A DNA stretch of 64,000 nt from Cryptomeria japonica (lineage: Eukaryota; Streptophyta; Pinopsida; Cupressales; Cupressaceae), in assembly GCF_030272615.1 (NCBI RefSeq), contig NC_081415.1:231517303-231581302 (forward strand), in the 5' to 3' direction. This document shows, in pieces, positions 1 to 12,400 of this stretch; position 1 is the first letter of the stretch; each line of letters opens with the position of its first letter. The position numbers and the translations under genes are program-made. The notes beneath the pieces were generated by a model that worked only from the letters and a program-made list of their open reading frames with translations, searched no databases and was not told the DNA's origin.

Positions 1-59
1 CGCTCATATTTTTGGAAAATTAGTCTTAAGTCCAGTTAAATTTAAAGTCGCTGAGTGAT

Positions 60-830
60 TTTGAGTGGTTAAAATCCTAAGGGAAATCCATATTCCAAGG
101 GTTAAAGGGTCAAAATCCATGCTAGAGGTGATTTTCCCCTCACATTCCAGACTACCCAACCCATTCCCCCACTCAAAATCCATACTACACATGGGTTTCC
201 CCTGGAATCCATATTGGCTACTAATTTCCCCCACTGTTTATCCACACCTGGAGTGATTTTCCCCTGGAGATGCTAAAATTTGGCTAAGTGTCAGGATTTA
301 TCTAGACACCCATCGAATTTCCCTTGGAAGCGCGGACTGGAGTGCAAGGATAATTCCATGCCTGGGTCGTTTTTCCACTAGGATTTTTGTGACAGCTAAG
401 TTAGGATTTTTGTCTAGACAGGGATCGATTTTCCACTGGGAACATTATGAAGAGTTTTTGAGTCCGGATTTTTGTCCAGACACCCATCGAATTTCCACCA
501 GGGAGGTTTTTTTTCAAGTTAAGTGATTTTTGAGTGTGTATTTTTGTCCAGACACCCATCGAATTTCCCCTGGGGGATGATTTTTGCAAAATGAGTGCAT
601 TTTTGTTTTGATTTTTGACCAAACTCATATCGATTTTCCCTTGGAGGGTGATTTATGTGCATTTTGATGATTTTGAGCATGGATTTTTATCCAAGCATGG
701 GTCAAATTTCCTCAATGGGGCAAATTTTGACACTTAAGCGATTTTTGAAGGGATTTTTTAATCCCAACCTATAGCGATTTTCCCCTAGAGGCTTTATTTT
801 GGATTTAAATTGGAATATTTTAAATAAAAA
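60..830. repeat. degenerate tandem array, ~70-bp unit, in leader of copy 1
   Basis: About eleven imperfect units with a period near 70 bp. Each carries a core like ACACCCATCGAATTTCC followed by CCTGGGG or a variant, for example near 303, 476, 548, 620, 692 and 763. It occupies the same relative position as the ~57-bp array in copy 2 (28175-29640), but the unit sequence differs. A short AT-rich stretch follows at about 830-960. Confidence 0.7.
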
Positions 831-2453
831 GCCCCATTTTGATTGCTTTTAAATAATTATTAAATGATTATTTAAAGTTTAAAAGCAAATTTAATAACTT
901 GCAATAATTATTAAATGTTTGAATCTTCTAGAAGCAAGTTAGGGTTTCACCAAGCAAGTATTTATACAAGTGTTTTTTATCCCACATTGCTTGTGTGGTG
1001 AAAGTTGGAGCTGAAAGCAAGTATATGAGAGGAACTTCAACATTATTTTATTATTATTTCTGCCAGGTTTCTCCATGAGAGAGATTTTTTTCAAGTTGGG
1101 CGAATTTTTTAGCAAGACATTTTTTTGAAGTGTGGGATTGAGGATTTATTTTCCTCCATTTTTTCCAGCTTGCTGATTTATTCCTCTTGGCTGCCATTAA
1201 AGACCAGTTTCAGATTTTCGATTTTGCTAAGTTTGGCGATTTTTTCCAAATTTAGCATTTTTTGGTGAAAGTTGGCGAATTTGTGTTTGGAGACCTTGGG
1301 CGATTTTTCCTCCACCATTGTTGCTTGCTGTTCAGACCTTCATTTCTGCAGATTGCTGCCATTGACAACAATTTTCAGAATTTTGAAAATTTTGATTTTT
1401 TGCTAAGGCAGGCAAATTTTTGTGTTTGGGGTTTTCAATCCCAACTTGGGCGATTTTTCCAGATTATTGCCATCCTCCATTATTGCAGATCCGAGCTATC
1501 CATTGGCATCAATTTTCAGATTTCAATTTTAGCGCTAGACTTGGGAAAATTTCGATTTTGCTTGGAGGCCACATTTTGGTGGATTTTTCACGCATGTTTG
1601 TTGGCTGTCATCATTTCCAGCCTGCTGATTCGCTTCAGATCTGAGGTTTGCTTCAAATTTTGACCTCCATTAATGGCTGCCATTAATTTTCAGACTTAAG
1701 TTTTTATTCCCCAGCCAATTCTAACTTAAACATTTAGCATTTGGAGACATTTTATGGAGTTTTCTGTTCACTTTTTAGACCATTTTAATGCTGTTGCAGG
1801 TCTGAAACTCCATTGTTAGGCGGTTGTCCTCAGAAATTTTCATTTCCAGCCACCTAACCAATTTTGGCGAATTTGCTTGGGGCTATTTCCTAAGCCATTT
1901 TTCATCATTTTCAGGGATTTAAACCACTTTGCAAGGTGTTGGTAAGTCTGAAGTGTTCGATTTTCAGACTTGTCCTCAGAAAACTAATTTTTACCAGCCA
2001 TATTTACATTCCGGAAAATGATTGTTTTCATCAATAAAACTGATTTTTATTGATTTTATGCACATTTTGAAGATTACAACATAATTTGAAAGTTTGAATT
2101 TTCAAGTTGTCTTCAGAATTTTGACCTCCATTGTTGACTGCGGAAGGTGTCTTCAGACATTCATTGTGTGAAAACACAACCTTTCACACCTTTCCTAAGT
2201 CATCATCAATCCGGTATACTCCTTTGCATTCTTTGCTTGCATATTTTCTAAGCGTAAGGAGGTATAAATGAATTTTTATGGAAGGCTTCCATGCCTTAGT
2301 GTTGTTGCACATTGAATGTAATTGCTAAAATTTACCAAGTATATGGATTATTTTCCTGACTCCATGCTCTAAACTAGCTAAATCTCTAGAAAGTCAAGAA
2401 TTTTATTACAAGTATTTATTTTTATCCTAGCACTAACTTCCAGTTTCGTACAG
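831..2453 (+). other. rest of leader of copy 1, probable intron ending at an AG acceptor
   Basis: AT-rich, non-coding and full of degenerate motifs such as GGCGATTTTTCC (near 1225, 1304 and 1447). Small open frames here show no family features. The segment ends TTTCGTACAG (AG at 2452-2453), five bases before the ATG of the long ORF. Copy 2 has the same arrangement: GATTGTGCAG, then five bases, then ATG. I infer a leader intron whose donor lies left of the window. No cDNA evidence is available. Confidence 0.45.
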
Positions 2454-2458
2454 GTGCG

Positions 2459-5400
2459 ATGTCGAAGTCAGGATACAAGGAAAGGAAAGAGCTGCTGAAG
2501 ACGTTGGAAACTGGATTTTATCCAGAGTTCAAGATTTCATCCAGATGGAGGGAGATCACTGATACCAACATGCATTTCCTGGACTTCGATTGGATGCAGC
2601 GTCAAATGTTCGGATCCAGAGATCGGGTTCCTTCTCCAGCATATGCGAATATTATGAAGAGTGGCATTTTCCATGCCGCTGGGTTTCCACAATCTATACA
2701 GTGCAGTGAGTTGATCCTGGAGTGTGCACGATGTTACGATCCGCTCACAAGAATGATCAAGAGTCCGAAGGGTGTTGTCATCGCCTACCTTGCTGAGGAT
2801 GCCATTGCTGAGGTATTCGGAATTCCACGCAGTACAGACATGAAGGATGTGACCAAGGAAGATTGTGCAGACAGATACACGAAGAAGATGGGTGTATGCA
2901 AGAGTTTAATTAATAAAGAATGGATGATTGAGCCTAGGAATCATCATTCCAAGGCTCCCAAGACACTTATGTGCGTAGATTTTAAGGAGGAATATAGTGA
3001 TTTGATATTCCTACTCAACAGAGTGATGGGAATGCCGCAGGGAGTAATATTTCATGGATGGATGTTCTACTTCATCCAGGATTGTCTTAAAGGAACACTA
3101 GTGAATTGGTCTAAGATCATAAGCGACAATCTGGATTTTCAGTTGAGGAATGTAGAGCGGTCCAAGTCATTCGCCATAACTTCTTACCTGGTGTATTTGC
3201 TTGCACGGTTTGTTTCATACAGAAGATTAATATGCAAAGGTGAAGTCGGGAATGGGCAAGGACAGTTTAAGAGTTATGAATGCTACCCCCAGTTGAGTAT
3301 GCACAGAATTGAAGACTACAAGAGAGTGAATGATGCATTCACTATGTACATCACACGGATGCTGTAGGGCGGAATCCACAGAAGATTGTCCAAGGAGGCA
3401 ACAAAGTTAATAGAGAAATATGGATCGTGGTATATACAGTTTCCCACTTTCACATACCTCAGGATTCATGGGTTTCAATCTGAACCCCACAGACTTCCTA
3501 GGTATCCTACTGACAGAATGATATTGTTGGAAGTGGTAAGACAGCTTCTAGAGTTCGATGTTATCCAGAGAGAGAAGCACAGGACAGGAATGACATTCCC
3601 TATTTCAGTTGGGAAGACGTCAGAGGTCTGCCAATCCACCATAGCTGCCAGCACTGCAGGTGAGGAGATTGCATTCTACAGATTTGCTACCTACAAGAAA
3701 AGAGAGAGATTCGATCCAGACAAGAAGGTCGGAAGGATCAGAGGAGAGAAGTTCACTCACAAGGTTGACATAGAGGATTATTGGGCTAACTTAATGGACG
3801 AACAAGCAGTAAAGAGAAGAATGTGGTCTAGAATGTTAGTGGATTTCATGAGAAAGTGTGGACTTTTCCTCATCCCTGATCAGGTATTAGATGATAGAGA
3901 TCATACACACCCACATTATGAGAATGAAATGAAGAAGGCAATCCTATTGCCAAATTAGTCAGAGTCAGAGGAGACTGATCTGAATATATTGATGAGAGAA
4001 GTCTTGAATTTCTCCCACACATGGGTAGATATGCAGATGAACAGATTAGTTGACATGGATGTTCCCTTCACTTATGAAAGGATGAAAACAGAAGAGTCTA
4101 CTTCCGAGGATGATCAGAGGACTGTAAGTGATGTTAGAATTCATGCAGACGAAGAAAGTCAAGCTCCCAAGAGAAGGAAGAACATGCCTGGAGAAGTCAA
4201 GGCTAGAGGGAAGAAGATTGAGGATGTGAAGAAGAAACAGAAGACTATCATTCCTTCACCCCCTCCCAGTGTCTCATCAATCGAAGTGATTGAAGTAACA
4301 TAACAGAATAAGGAGATTCAGCAGTGTTCCAACACAGTGATACTACCTGAGAATACTCAGGAATTTCATGCCACAGCAACATCTGCACCTCCTGATGAGA
4401 ATGATGACCAGTCGGGATCCCCTACTGTCCTTTTGAAAGTTAGTTTGGGAAATGATGTATATGATTGGACCAGGAATAATCCTAATGATAATGATGAAGT
4501 TATCTCGGCACTGAAGGACCTTGATCGAGAAATATGTCTTGATGATGGTATGGAGATGACCACTATTCCTGAATGGTTGAGGAAGAGTATGGAAAAAAGT
4601 AAACAAATGATAGAAGTACAGCCTATTGAGGATATTGATGACTACCTAGCTAGGAGTGCTAAGAAGAAGGAGCCCAAGAGAGCGGAAATTTTGTCGCACA
4701 TAGCTAGAGATGAGACGGGAATGCGGATTGCGCAGATTGCTGTTCCTAGAGCCGGCGTGACAATGGACACTGCTACTCCCATGAATATCCAGATCACTTC
4801 AGTTGCCCTTGGTCGTCCATCCGCAGGGCAGGAATTTCAGGAGATTGGTGACAACCTCCAAGGAATCAATGCAAAGTTAGACACAGCGATTGCGGAGAAT
4901 GAAAGGTACAAAGAAGAAAATATTAGACTCAGAGAGTATATTGCAGGGACAAGGCGTGGAGATCCCACCCTTATTTCCCCTATTGCAGTTGACCATGGAA
5001 TACATTCACACTGCGAGGTAGCGAGAGGTACACACTCAGAGGTGGAAAAGTGGATTGAAAGCACAAGAAAGCAGGCAGATGATTTCCTTACTCAGTTTGT
5101 CCAAGCATATGATAAGACAACAACGCTTGTATTCAGGATCCAGTATTTGGAGGGAGTTTGGGAAGAATTCCGGCCTATCCAAGAGAAGACTATTCCACGC
5201 CTCCTGGCATTGAAGAAGGTTCCTAATTCCATTTTGGTCAGCGATAACATTGTGCACAGTGGAGACATATATAATTTCCATGGTTGGTATTGTGCACTAG
5301 CTTTGAAGAAATCAGCTTATGAGAACGCCCAATCGAGTTGTATGGAGATGGAAGGATTAATTCAGGACATTCAGATGAAGATCCTTGCCTCGATTGAGGA

Positions 5401-5623
5401 ATTATTGGGTGTTGATGTTAGTAATGCTAGTGGTTTACACTTAGCCAAATTAAGAGACAAGATAAAATTTATGTATTTTTGCCAGTTGGACTCTTTGCAG
5501 AAGAGTCAGATAGATGACTTGGTCTCTTTGTTGATTCATGTTCATAATTCGCAGAAGCTCATGCCTGAATGGGAGAATACTTTGAATGCTTGCTCGGATT
5601 CATTGGATGTGATTGATTTATAG
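2459..5623 (+). pseudogene. decayed ~1,054-codon ORF of unknown family, copy 1
   Basis: One frame runs 2459-5623, broken by TAG at 3365-3367, TAG at 3956-3958 and TAA at 4301-4303, with no frameshift. The N-terminal ~500 residues align with copy 2 over almost their whole length. Shared blocks include RVMG.PQ, WMFYF, IISDN, TSYLVY, a KGE.GNG motif, CYPQL, and LPRYPTD further on. A lysine/arginine-rich stretch near residues 570-590 could be a nuclear signal. A region near 790-835 looks like a coiled coil. There are no zinc knuckles and no protease, polymerase, integrase or DDE signatures. The alternating helical pattern recalls proteins annotated as 'putative plant transposon protein', but that is only an impression. 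The ATG follows the acceptor by five bases in both copies, which supports this start. Confidence 0.65.
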
Positions 5624-6695
5624 CAGGATACCTTGCCTAGCATTTCCATGGAGGAGTTAGATTCAGTTTTGGCTAGATTCTTGGAGTATGCTAAGAGAGA
5701 GAGAGGTGCAGGGAGGAATCTTCTAGAAGATTCCCTATATGATGACTAGGTATCTTTCTATTGGGCCATATGTTGGTGGCACCATTTTTGATGTAACCCT
5801 AATTAGGGCAATTCTAGGGTTTTGTTGGCATGATCTCGACCGTTGATCTTAGATCAATCTGGGCCATCCACTTTGTAAGAGACTCTATATATGCCCCTTT
5901 GTCTCTCATTTGTAAGGGAGAGTTTTTGTAGAATTGTTGGTATATGCTACAGCTATTTGAATCCTAATCATTGTTCAATTGTTGGTGATTTTGCTCTTCA
6001 AGTGTTGTATTTGCAATCATGGTTCTCAATTCCTCCAAGTTAGATTAGAATTTATTTTCATGTATGTTAGATTGAATGAAAGATTTGTTGAATATATTTG
6101 TGTGGAATCCTTAATCCATACCACTAGCCTCTTTCCGCTGGTAAGTGCGCCTTGTGTGGTCAACTGGAGTTTGAGTAAGCATAACTTCAACTATTATGCG
6201 TCCGTTGACAAGCATCAGTTTGGATGGTGTCTTCGTTTGATGGTAATAGTTTGAAAATCATTAAGTATACCTTAGATGATTGCACTAAGCTTGTGTCAAT
6301 ACCTGATTGTGAGACCTTGCCTGGTTTGATTCCACTAAATCCATTCATCATTCCCTACATTCTTAGGATTAGAATAGATTTCCTGAACCCTATTCTTTTT
6401 CCCCCTTTTTTAATAAGAAGTAAATCCAGAGCCTTATTGATAAATCTTAAGTTGTCAGCACACCTATTCCGCATCATTCATGATAATCCAAACATTTGCG
6501 TAAGTCCCCAAAGTGAAACACAGCAATTCACATCAACCACTGAACTTACCCACTCGTCAAGACTTGACATGTAGAAACCTTGGAATCATTTTAGTTGATC
6601 TCATTCTTAGCATCTGAGGTGATTTTGTTCAAGAGAGGGTAAATTACTTTGGTAATTTATTCTGTATTGTTATGTGCATAAAAAACACATCAACA
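5624..6695 (+). promoter_or_regulatory. conserved promoter-like tail of copy 1
   Basis: The tail follows the ORF stop. It contains AATCTGGGCCA (5856-5866), a TATATAT box (5886-5892), the palindrome GTCAAGACTTGAC (6556-6568), and a CAAGAGAGG motif shortly before the end AAACACATCAACA. The same order of motifs occurs in the tail of copy 2. A possible LTR-type start TGTTGG lies at 5771, so 5771-6695 could be read as a 925-bp LTR with U3, R and U5. However, no matching 5' LTR is present in copy 2. Confidence 0.6.
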
Positions 6696-8149
6696 AGATG
6701 GAAGTAAAATTATATCATTTGTCTTCATTCGATGTTATTATTACAGTATGTGGAGTAAATGGGCTCCCACGAGGGTTGAGCTCAGCATGTTGTGATATTA
6801 AGGATAAATTATTATAACAAAGATGTAACAATCTTTACCCGTCTTCTACGGTAGTCACAATAAAAGAATACCCGTTGCTCATGGCAATAAGCTGATAGGA
6901 ACATGCGAGTCCTAGATGTCAGTACCAACACACTGTCATAAACGAGGGGCACTCATTCACGGAGACCATCATACAAGAGATATAAATATTACATGATTGT
7001 CATAATAATTGTAGCTAGGAGGGAAAGGCTGTCTTTTGGAATGCCAATTTAAGAGAATACCCAAGGTGTTTAATACAACAAGTTGGTCTACTGCTGCGTG
7101 TACTGTCATCCAATGGTTAAAGCATCACATCACAATTTACACAGTAGCATATCAAAATGCAGTCTGTGTCAAAGAGGACAAGCATGGCTAGTAGCCAATA
7201 AAGTCAGCCATAGTCCTATCCAAGGTATAGCATCACCAAAGATACAGAGATACTACACTCATTTGCAAGACAATGACAATGATAGTGAATGTACAGTGAA
7301 CATCAAAGAGCAGAAAAAAGGAATGAATTGTAATCAGTCTACACAAATAGTGAATATTTGTCAAAAGAGTGGTGTAATGACAAGGAATGCTGTCAAGCCA
7401 CAGTTATTACAAATATACCAGTCTCAAAAGGCCTTATGATCAGATGCATTATAACTTCATGTGCACGAAGCAGCATCAATGTAGAATTGAGGATCTAAAA
7501 GTTTTCAGACCAAGTACAAAATAGAGTCCTCGAAAGGGCAGAATACAAGCAAAAGGAAAAAGAGCCAACTATTAAAAGGATGCAGTCCATAATTCTAGTG
7601 CATTGATGAAAGAAGGATCTTGTCTCAAATGGCAGTCATGACTAGCAAGAAAGTTCAATGATCCTTTTGCTCCATTCACAGTCACAAACACAAAGGAAAG
7701 ATTTGCAGCCCTCCAAACACTAATCAAATCAAAAAATACAGTGACAACAGAGGTATACATAGGACTGTCATAATTTTATGAGAGAGGAATATGTGTATAT
7801 GCATTTGTAGATGCCAAAAGACAAGACCAAGGCATTGGGATAGTAGAAAGACTATTCAAAGGGGACAGTCCACACAAATATGGTTTAATGGAGAGCAGTT
7901 TCATGGGCCGTAAAGAAGAGAATTTGAGAGCACAATGACAATGATAGTGAATGTACAGTGAACATCAATTGCAGACCCTAGGGCAAAGTTTGCAGCCTTA
8001 AGAAGATAGCTCAAGCATAGTTAAAACAGTCCAAAATACAGTGCACAAGTCCAATCAAGAGAGATCACTGAACCAATAAAGTTACAGCCTTCATACAGAA
8101 AGAAGTCACAGAGCTAATTAGTTTTAAAGTCAGTACATGGAGGAATCAT
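6696..8149. other. unclassified segment left of the Copia insertion, with a 37-bp direct repeat
   Basis: No coding family is recognised in either strand. A 37-bp sequence is repeated perfectly at 7270-7306 and 7932-7968. The segment continues on the far side of the Copia element (from 14344) with similar composition. The last five bases before the Copia element, ATCAT (8145-8149), are its left target duplication. Confidence 0.5.
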
Positions 8150-9038
8150 TGTTGATTTTAACACTTTCAGATTAACTAAAACTCAGAAAATCAGAATTTG
8201 TTTACTGATTAGATTAATTAGATTAGAGATTTATAATTTTCAGATTTAAGCACAGTAAGGAAAGAGAATGGAATAAAGACAAGACATAGTTACCCTGGGA
8301 AAACCTCCTAGGAGAAAAAATCCAGCCAGAAAAGATCCTCGGATCTGATTATGGATTATGGTTATATAATCATTACAACACTTATCTCAAGAACTTGTAG
8401 AGGCAGATGTTGCTGTCACAGAAAGAATGACAGATTAGTTTGCTATCACATGTGTGTTGGTTGCTGCTGATTTGCTGCTCCTTTAACCCAAATTGCAGAC
8501 CTTCAAGGAATTCGCTCTATCTTCACCAAGTTCGCTGACTTCTAATGATGGATTTCACTCCTCAACTAGCAGATCTAAATTGCTGATGTAGCAGAGGTAA
8601 TTGTTGTAGGTGCAGATGTAGTCTTTCTCCCTGAAGTTCACATTATCTAGTCATATATATTTCACTAAATTGCTGATGTAGCAGAGGTAATTGTTGTAGG
8701 TGCAGATGTAGTCTTTCTCCCTGAAGTTCACATTATCCAGTCATATATATTTCACATGAAATGAAAACTAAAATGAGTGAGTTGTGATGTGGGTTTTATG
8801 CTTATTTATATGTGGAGCAAACCCCTTTAACATGTCGGATTCATTTAATTTGCTTAATGTGAAATGTTTAGGGTAGGGTTGGCCCTATCATGATGGCGTG
8901 TTTGGCTTTAGTGTAGTGTGGAGATGGCGTGAGGTATAGGGCCCATGCCTTATGCGTTGGAGAAGGGGCTGGTCCCCTTAGGCGGATTCCAATGTTGCCC
9001 AAGGCAATTGGAATTCGCCACCCTAATTACAAACAACA
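8150..9038 (-). repeat. 3' LTR of the Copia element, with internal 90-bp duplication
   Basis: Length 889 bp against 799 bp for the partner LTR. The 90-bp excess is a tandem duplication at about 8578-8757 that contains AATTGCTGATGTAGCAGAGG twice. The partner LTR has one copy, so the duplication most likely arose after insertion. Confidence 0.93.
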
Positions 9039-9047
9039 CTCCCTCTT
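9039..9047 (-). other. polypurine tract of the Copia element
   Basis: The minus-strand sequence is AAGAGGGAG directly before the 3' LTR, the expected priming site for plus-strand DNA synthesis. Confidence 0.7.
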
Positions 9048-9240
9048 AATTAGGGAGGAGAACATAACCATAATCTTCCATCTTGCACACAAGCAAATGA
9101 TGGATTACATAATCAGAATATTGTAGACTTCCATCTTGCACACAAGCATATAATGGAACTACATAATATAACCTTCCAACTCGCACACAAGCATAGACTG
9201 GATCCACCTTACATTGCTCGTAGAGGGTGGGGAGGATCTT

Positions 9241-9475
9241 TTCTACCATCTTACATTGCCCGCAGAGGATGGTCAACAATTACACTTCTCCGTGAGAAGA
9301 TTACAATACCATCTTACTTGCCCGCAGAGGATGGTTAACAATTACACTTCTCCCTGAGAAGATTACAATACCATCTTACATTGCCTGCAGAGGATGGTTA
9401 ATAATTACACTTCTCCCTGAGAAGATTACAATACCACCTTACATTGCCCGCAGAGGGTGGTTTGATACAACACAA
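9241..9475. repeat. ~62-bp tandem repeat between RNase H and the polypurine tract
   Basis: About four units, each with CCATCTTAC, TTGCC.GCAGAGG, ATGG and a TCTCCCTGAGAAGA block. Units start near 9301, 9363 and 9425, with a variant first unit. The array lies in the 3' untranslated part of the Copia element. Less regular CTTGCACACAAGCA repeats precede it at 9080-9195. Confidence 0.85.
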
Positions 9476-9479
9476 TGTA

Positions 9480-12400
9480 TCACTGCGATTGAGACTCCCT
9501 CTCAATTAGGATTTCATTTTCCACAACACCAAGTCTGTCCCTGAGGTACACAAACTTCACTTTGGATAGAGGCTTGGTAAGAATATCTGCAACTTGCTCA
9601 TCAGTGCTGACATACTTTAGCTGAATAGCACCTCTTTGCACCATATCCCGAATGAAATGATAATGGGTTTCCACATGTTTTGACCTATCATGAAACACTG
9701 GATTGATAGACATTTTGATACACCTCTGATTATCACAGTGAATAACTGTAGGATCCCAAGGTTGACCAAATAGCCCAGCAAGAAGCTTACGAAGCCACAC
9801 TACTTCTCTAGAAGCTACACTTGCTGCAATATACTCAGCTTTAGCAGTACTCAATGCCACTAAGGATTGTTTTCTGCAAGCCCAAGAGATCACTGCGGAT
9901 CCCAAGCTAAAACAAATACTGGAGGTGCTTTTCCTGTCTTTGACGCTTCTAGCCCAGTTGGCATCTTAATAACCTTCCAAGGTTATTGAAGTGTTAAGTG
10001 GATACTTCAGCCCAAAACCAACTGTACCTCGCAACTACCTTAGGATGTGCTTGGTTGCAACAAGATGAACATGTTTGGGCATGCTCATAAACTGGCTGAG
10101 AGCATTCACAGACATATGTATGGTCTAGTGTTAACTAGATACAATAGTGATCCAATGAACTGTCGGTACTCTGATGGATCTGCAAAATCAGAGTTAGTTG
10201 CAGAAACACTTAACTTCTTTAAGTTAGATTCCATGGGAGTAGACATAGGTTTACAATCCATCATTCTAAATCTTTTCAAAATGTCAATAGTATATTTTCC
10301 TTGACTTAGAAAAATTTCGTTAGATCTTTGTCATACTTCTAGACCTAGAAAATAATGCATTAGACCCAAGTCTTTTATTTCAAATTCTAAAGCTAGTTCT
10401 TTCTTGCATCTAATAATAAGTTCATCTTTACAAGTAAGAAATAAGTCATCCACATATAGAACTAGAATTAACATTTCATCATTAGCTAACTCAAAGTATA
10501 TGTTAGAGTCAGCATCATTTTTACAAAAACCTAGACTTAACAAGTATTTATCAATTCTTTCATACCAAGCACAAGGAGCCTGTTTAAGGCCATACAGAGC
10601 TTTCTTCAACCTGCACACATGAGTTAATCTATCCTGAATCTCATAACCCTTAGGTTGTTCAATATAGACCTCTTCCTCAATGACACCATTAAGGAAGATA
10701 GTCTTAACATCCATCTGATGTAGTTTCCAACCTCTAGCAGCAGCAATAGCTATTATCGTTCTAATAGAAGTATATCTAGCAACAAGAGCAAATGTTTCTT
10801 CATAGTCTATGCCTTCCTTATGAGAAAAATCACGAGCTACAAATCTAGCCTTATATTTTTCAATACTACCATCAGCATTATGTTTAATTTTAAATAACCA
10901 TTTAGAGGAAACAACAAATTTACCTTTGGGTCTGGGCACAATATCCCAAACATCATTCTTGATGATTGACTGATACTCTTCATCCATAGCAAGCTTCCAG
11001 GCATGATGATTCAAGGCATCTTCAACATTGCAAGGTTCAGTTTCAATGAGATTACACATCAATGCAACGTAGTTGGAGAATACTTGAGGTCTCTTAGTTT
11101 CACGGAAGGTGCCACTAGGAGCTGCAAATCTTTCGGCTTCTTGAATGGTGTTTCTTACCCAAAGAGGCCTCTTTTTGGTAACGACAATGTCACTAGGAAT
11201 ATCAATGGGATTCATGGGCTTTGGTGGATCATTATGTTCATCTTGAGGTGGAGGTTCGACCGGCTCCCTCTGAATCTCAGGGTTAGTATCAACATTCATA
11301 TCTTGATTGTCGTTAGCTTCATCAATGACACAAGAACCTTTTGATTTTTTAAAAACAATATCTTCTTCAAATGTAACATCCCTACTTACCTCAACATACC
11401 TTTGACCCGGGATGTATATCCTGAATGCCTTGGAGGATTCATTGTAGCCGACTAGCATGCCTTTCTTTCCGGAGGGTTCCAACTTGGTTCGCTTTTCCTT
11501 GGGCACATGAACATAAACGGGACTTCCAAAAATTCTGAGGTGACTGATGTCTGGTTTGGATCCTATGAAGGCTTCTTCAGGGGTCATGTTCTTTAGAACA
11601 CGGTGTGGACATCTATTCTGGATATACATTTCTGTTCCAGAAGCCTCAGCCCATAGGAAGGTCTGCAAATCTTGATCGTGAATCATAGCCTTTGCAGCCT
11701 CAACAATAGTCCTATTCTTTCTTTCAGCAACTCCATTTTGTTGAGGATTGTATGGAACACAAAACTCCCTCTTAATTTTTGACTCAACACAAAAATCATA
11801 AAAGCTACCGGAGGTGTACTCACCTCCATTGTTAGATCTTAGACATTTACTTAAGACTTCATTAGATTCTTTAGATTTCAAGAAGTAGATCCAAGTTTTT
11901 CTAGAGAAATCATCTATGAAGATTACGTAATAAAGAAAACCACTAGGAGATGCTACAGACATAGGACCGCATAAATCAAAGTGAACAAGTTCTAGTTTGA
12001 CTTTAGCTCTATTTTCAATTTTATGAAAAAGACTTTTAACATTTTTACCTATAGCACAACCTTTGCAAGTATTATCATGAATTTGACTGAGTTTAGGCAT
12101 ACCTTTGACTAACTTTTCAAGAGAGGGAAGAGTTTGATAATGCAAGTCTCCAAGTCTTCTATGCCATAGCTCACAAGATTTAGGAGCCTCATTAATGCGG
12201 GCTTGAATAGGGTTAGTAGAGAGCTTATAAAGACTATCATATCTATGACCGATTACACGAGCAGATTTAAAACTAGATTTCTTAGGCCAAGCAAGAACTT
12301 TTCCCTTAGAAAATGCAATTTGATAACTTTTATCTTCTAGAGCAGATATGGAAATTAGGTTTCTTTTAATTCCAGGAACAAACAAGACATCAATAAGGTG

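Larger units (their letters stand above)
1..6695 (+). mobile_element. single-ORF mobile element, copy 1 (left end outside window)
   Basis: This is the right-hand 6.7 kb of an element of the same family as the one at 27995-41858. Parts in order: a tandem-repeat leader, a splice acceptor at 2452-2453, one long reading frame (2459-5623) and a 1.07-kb tail ending in CACATCAACA at 6695. The ORF and the tail both align with copy 2. The last bases of the tail also match a fragment ending at 21365, which fixes the right border. The five bases after it, AGATG (6696-6700), would be the target duplication, but the left border lies off the window. I recognise no reverse transcriptase, integrase or transposase. 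Copy 1 has three premature stops, so it is dead. The family assignment rests on comparison within this window only. Confidence 0.7.

Noticed and set aside
11003-11344. Plus-strand frames across the Copia pol region
   Set aside because: They are shadows of the minus-strand polyprotein.
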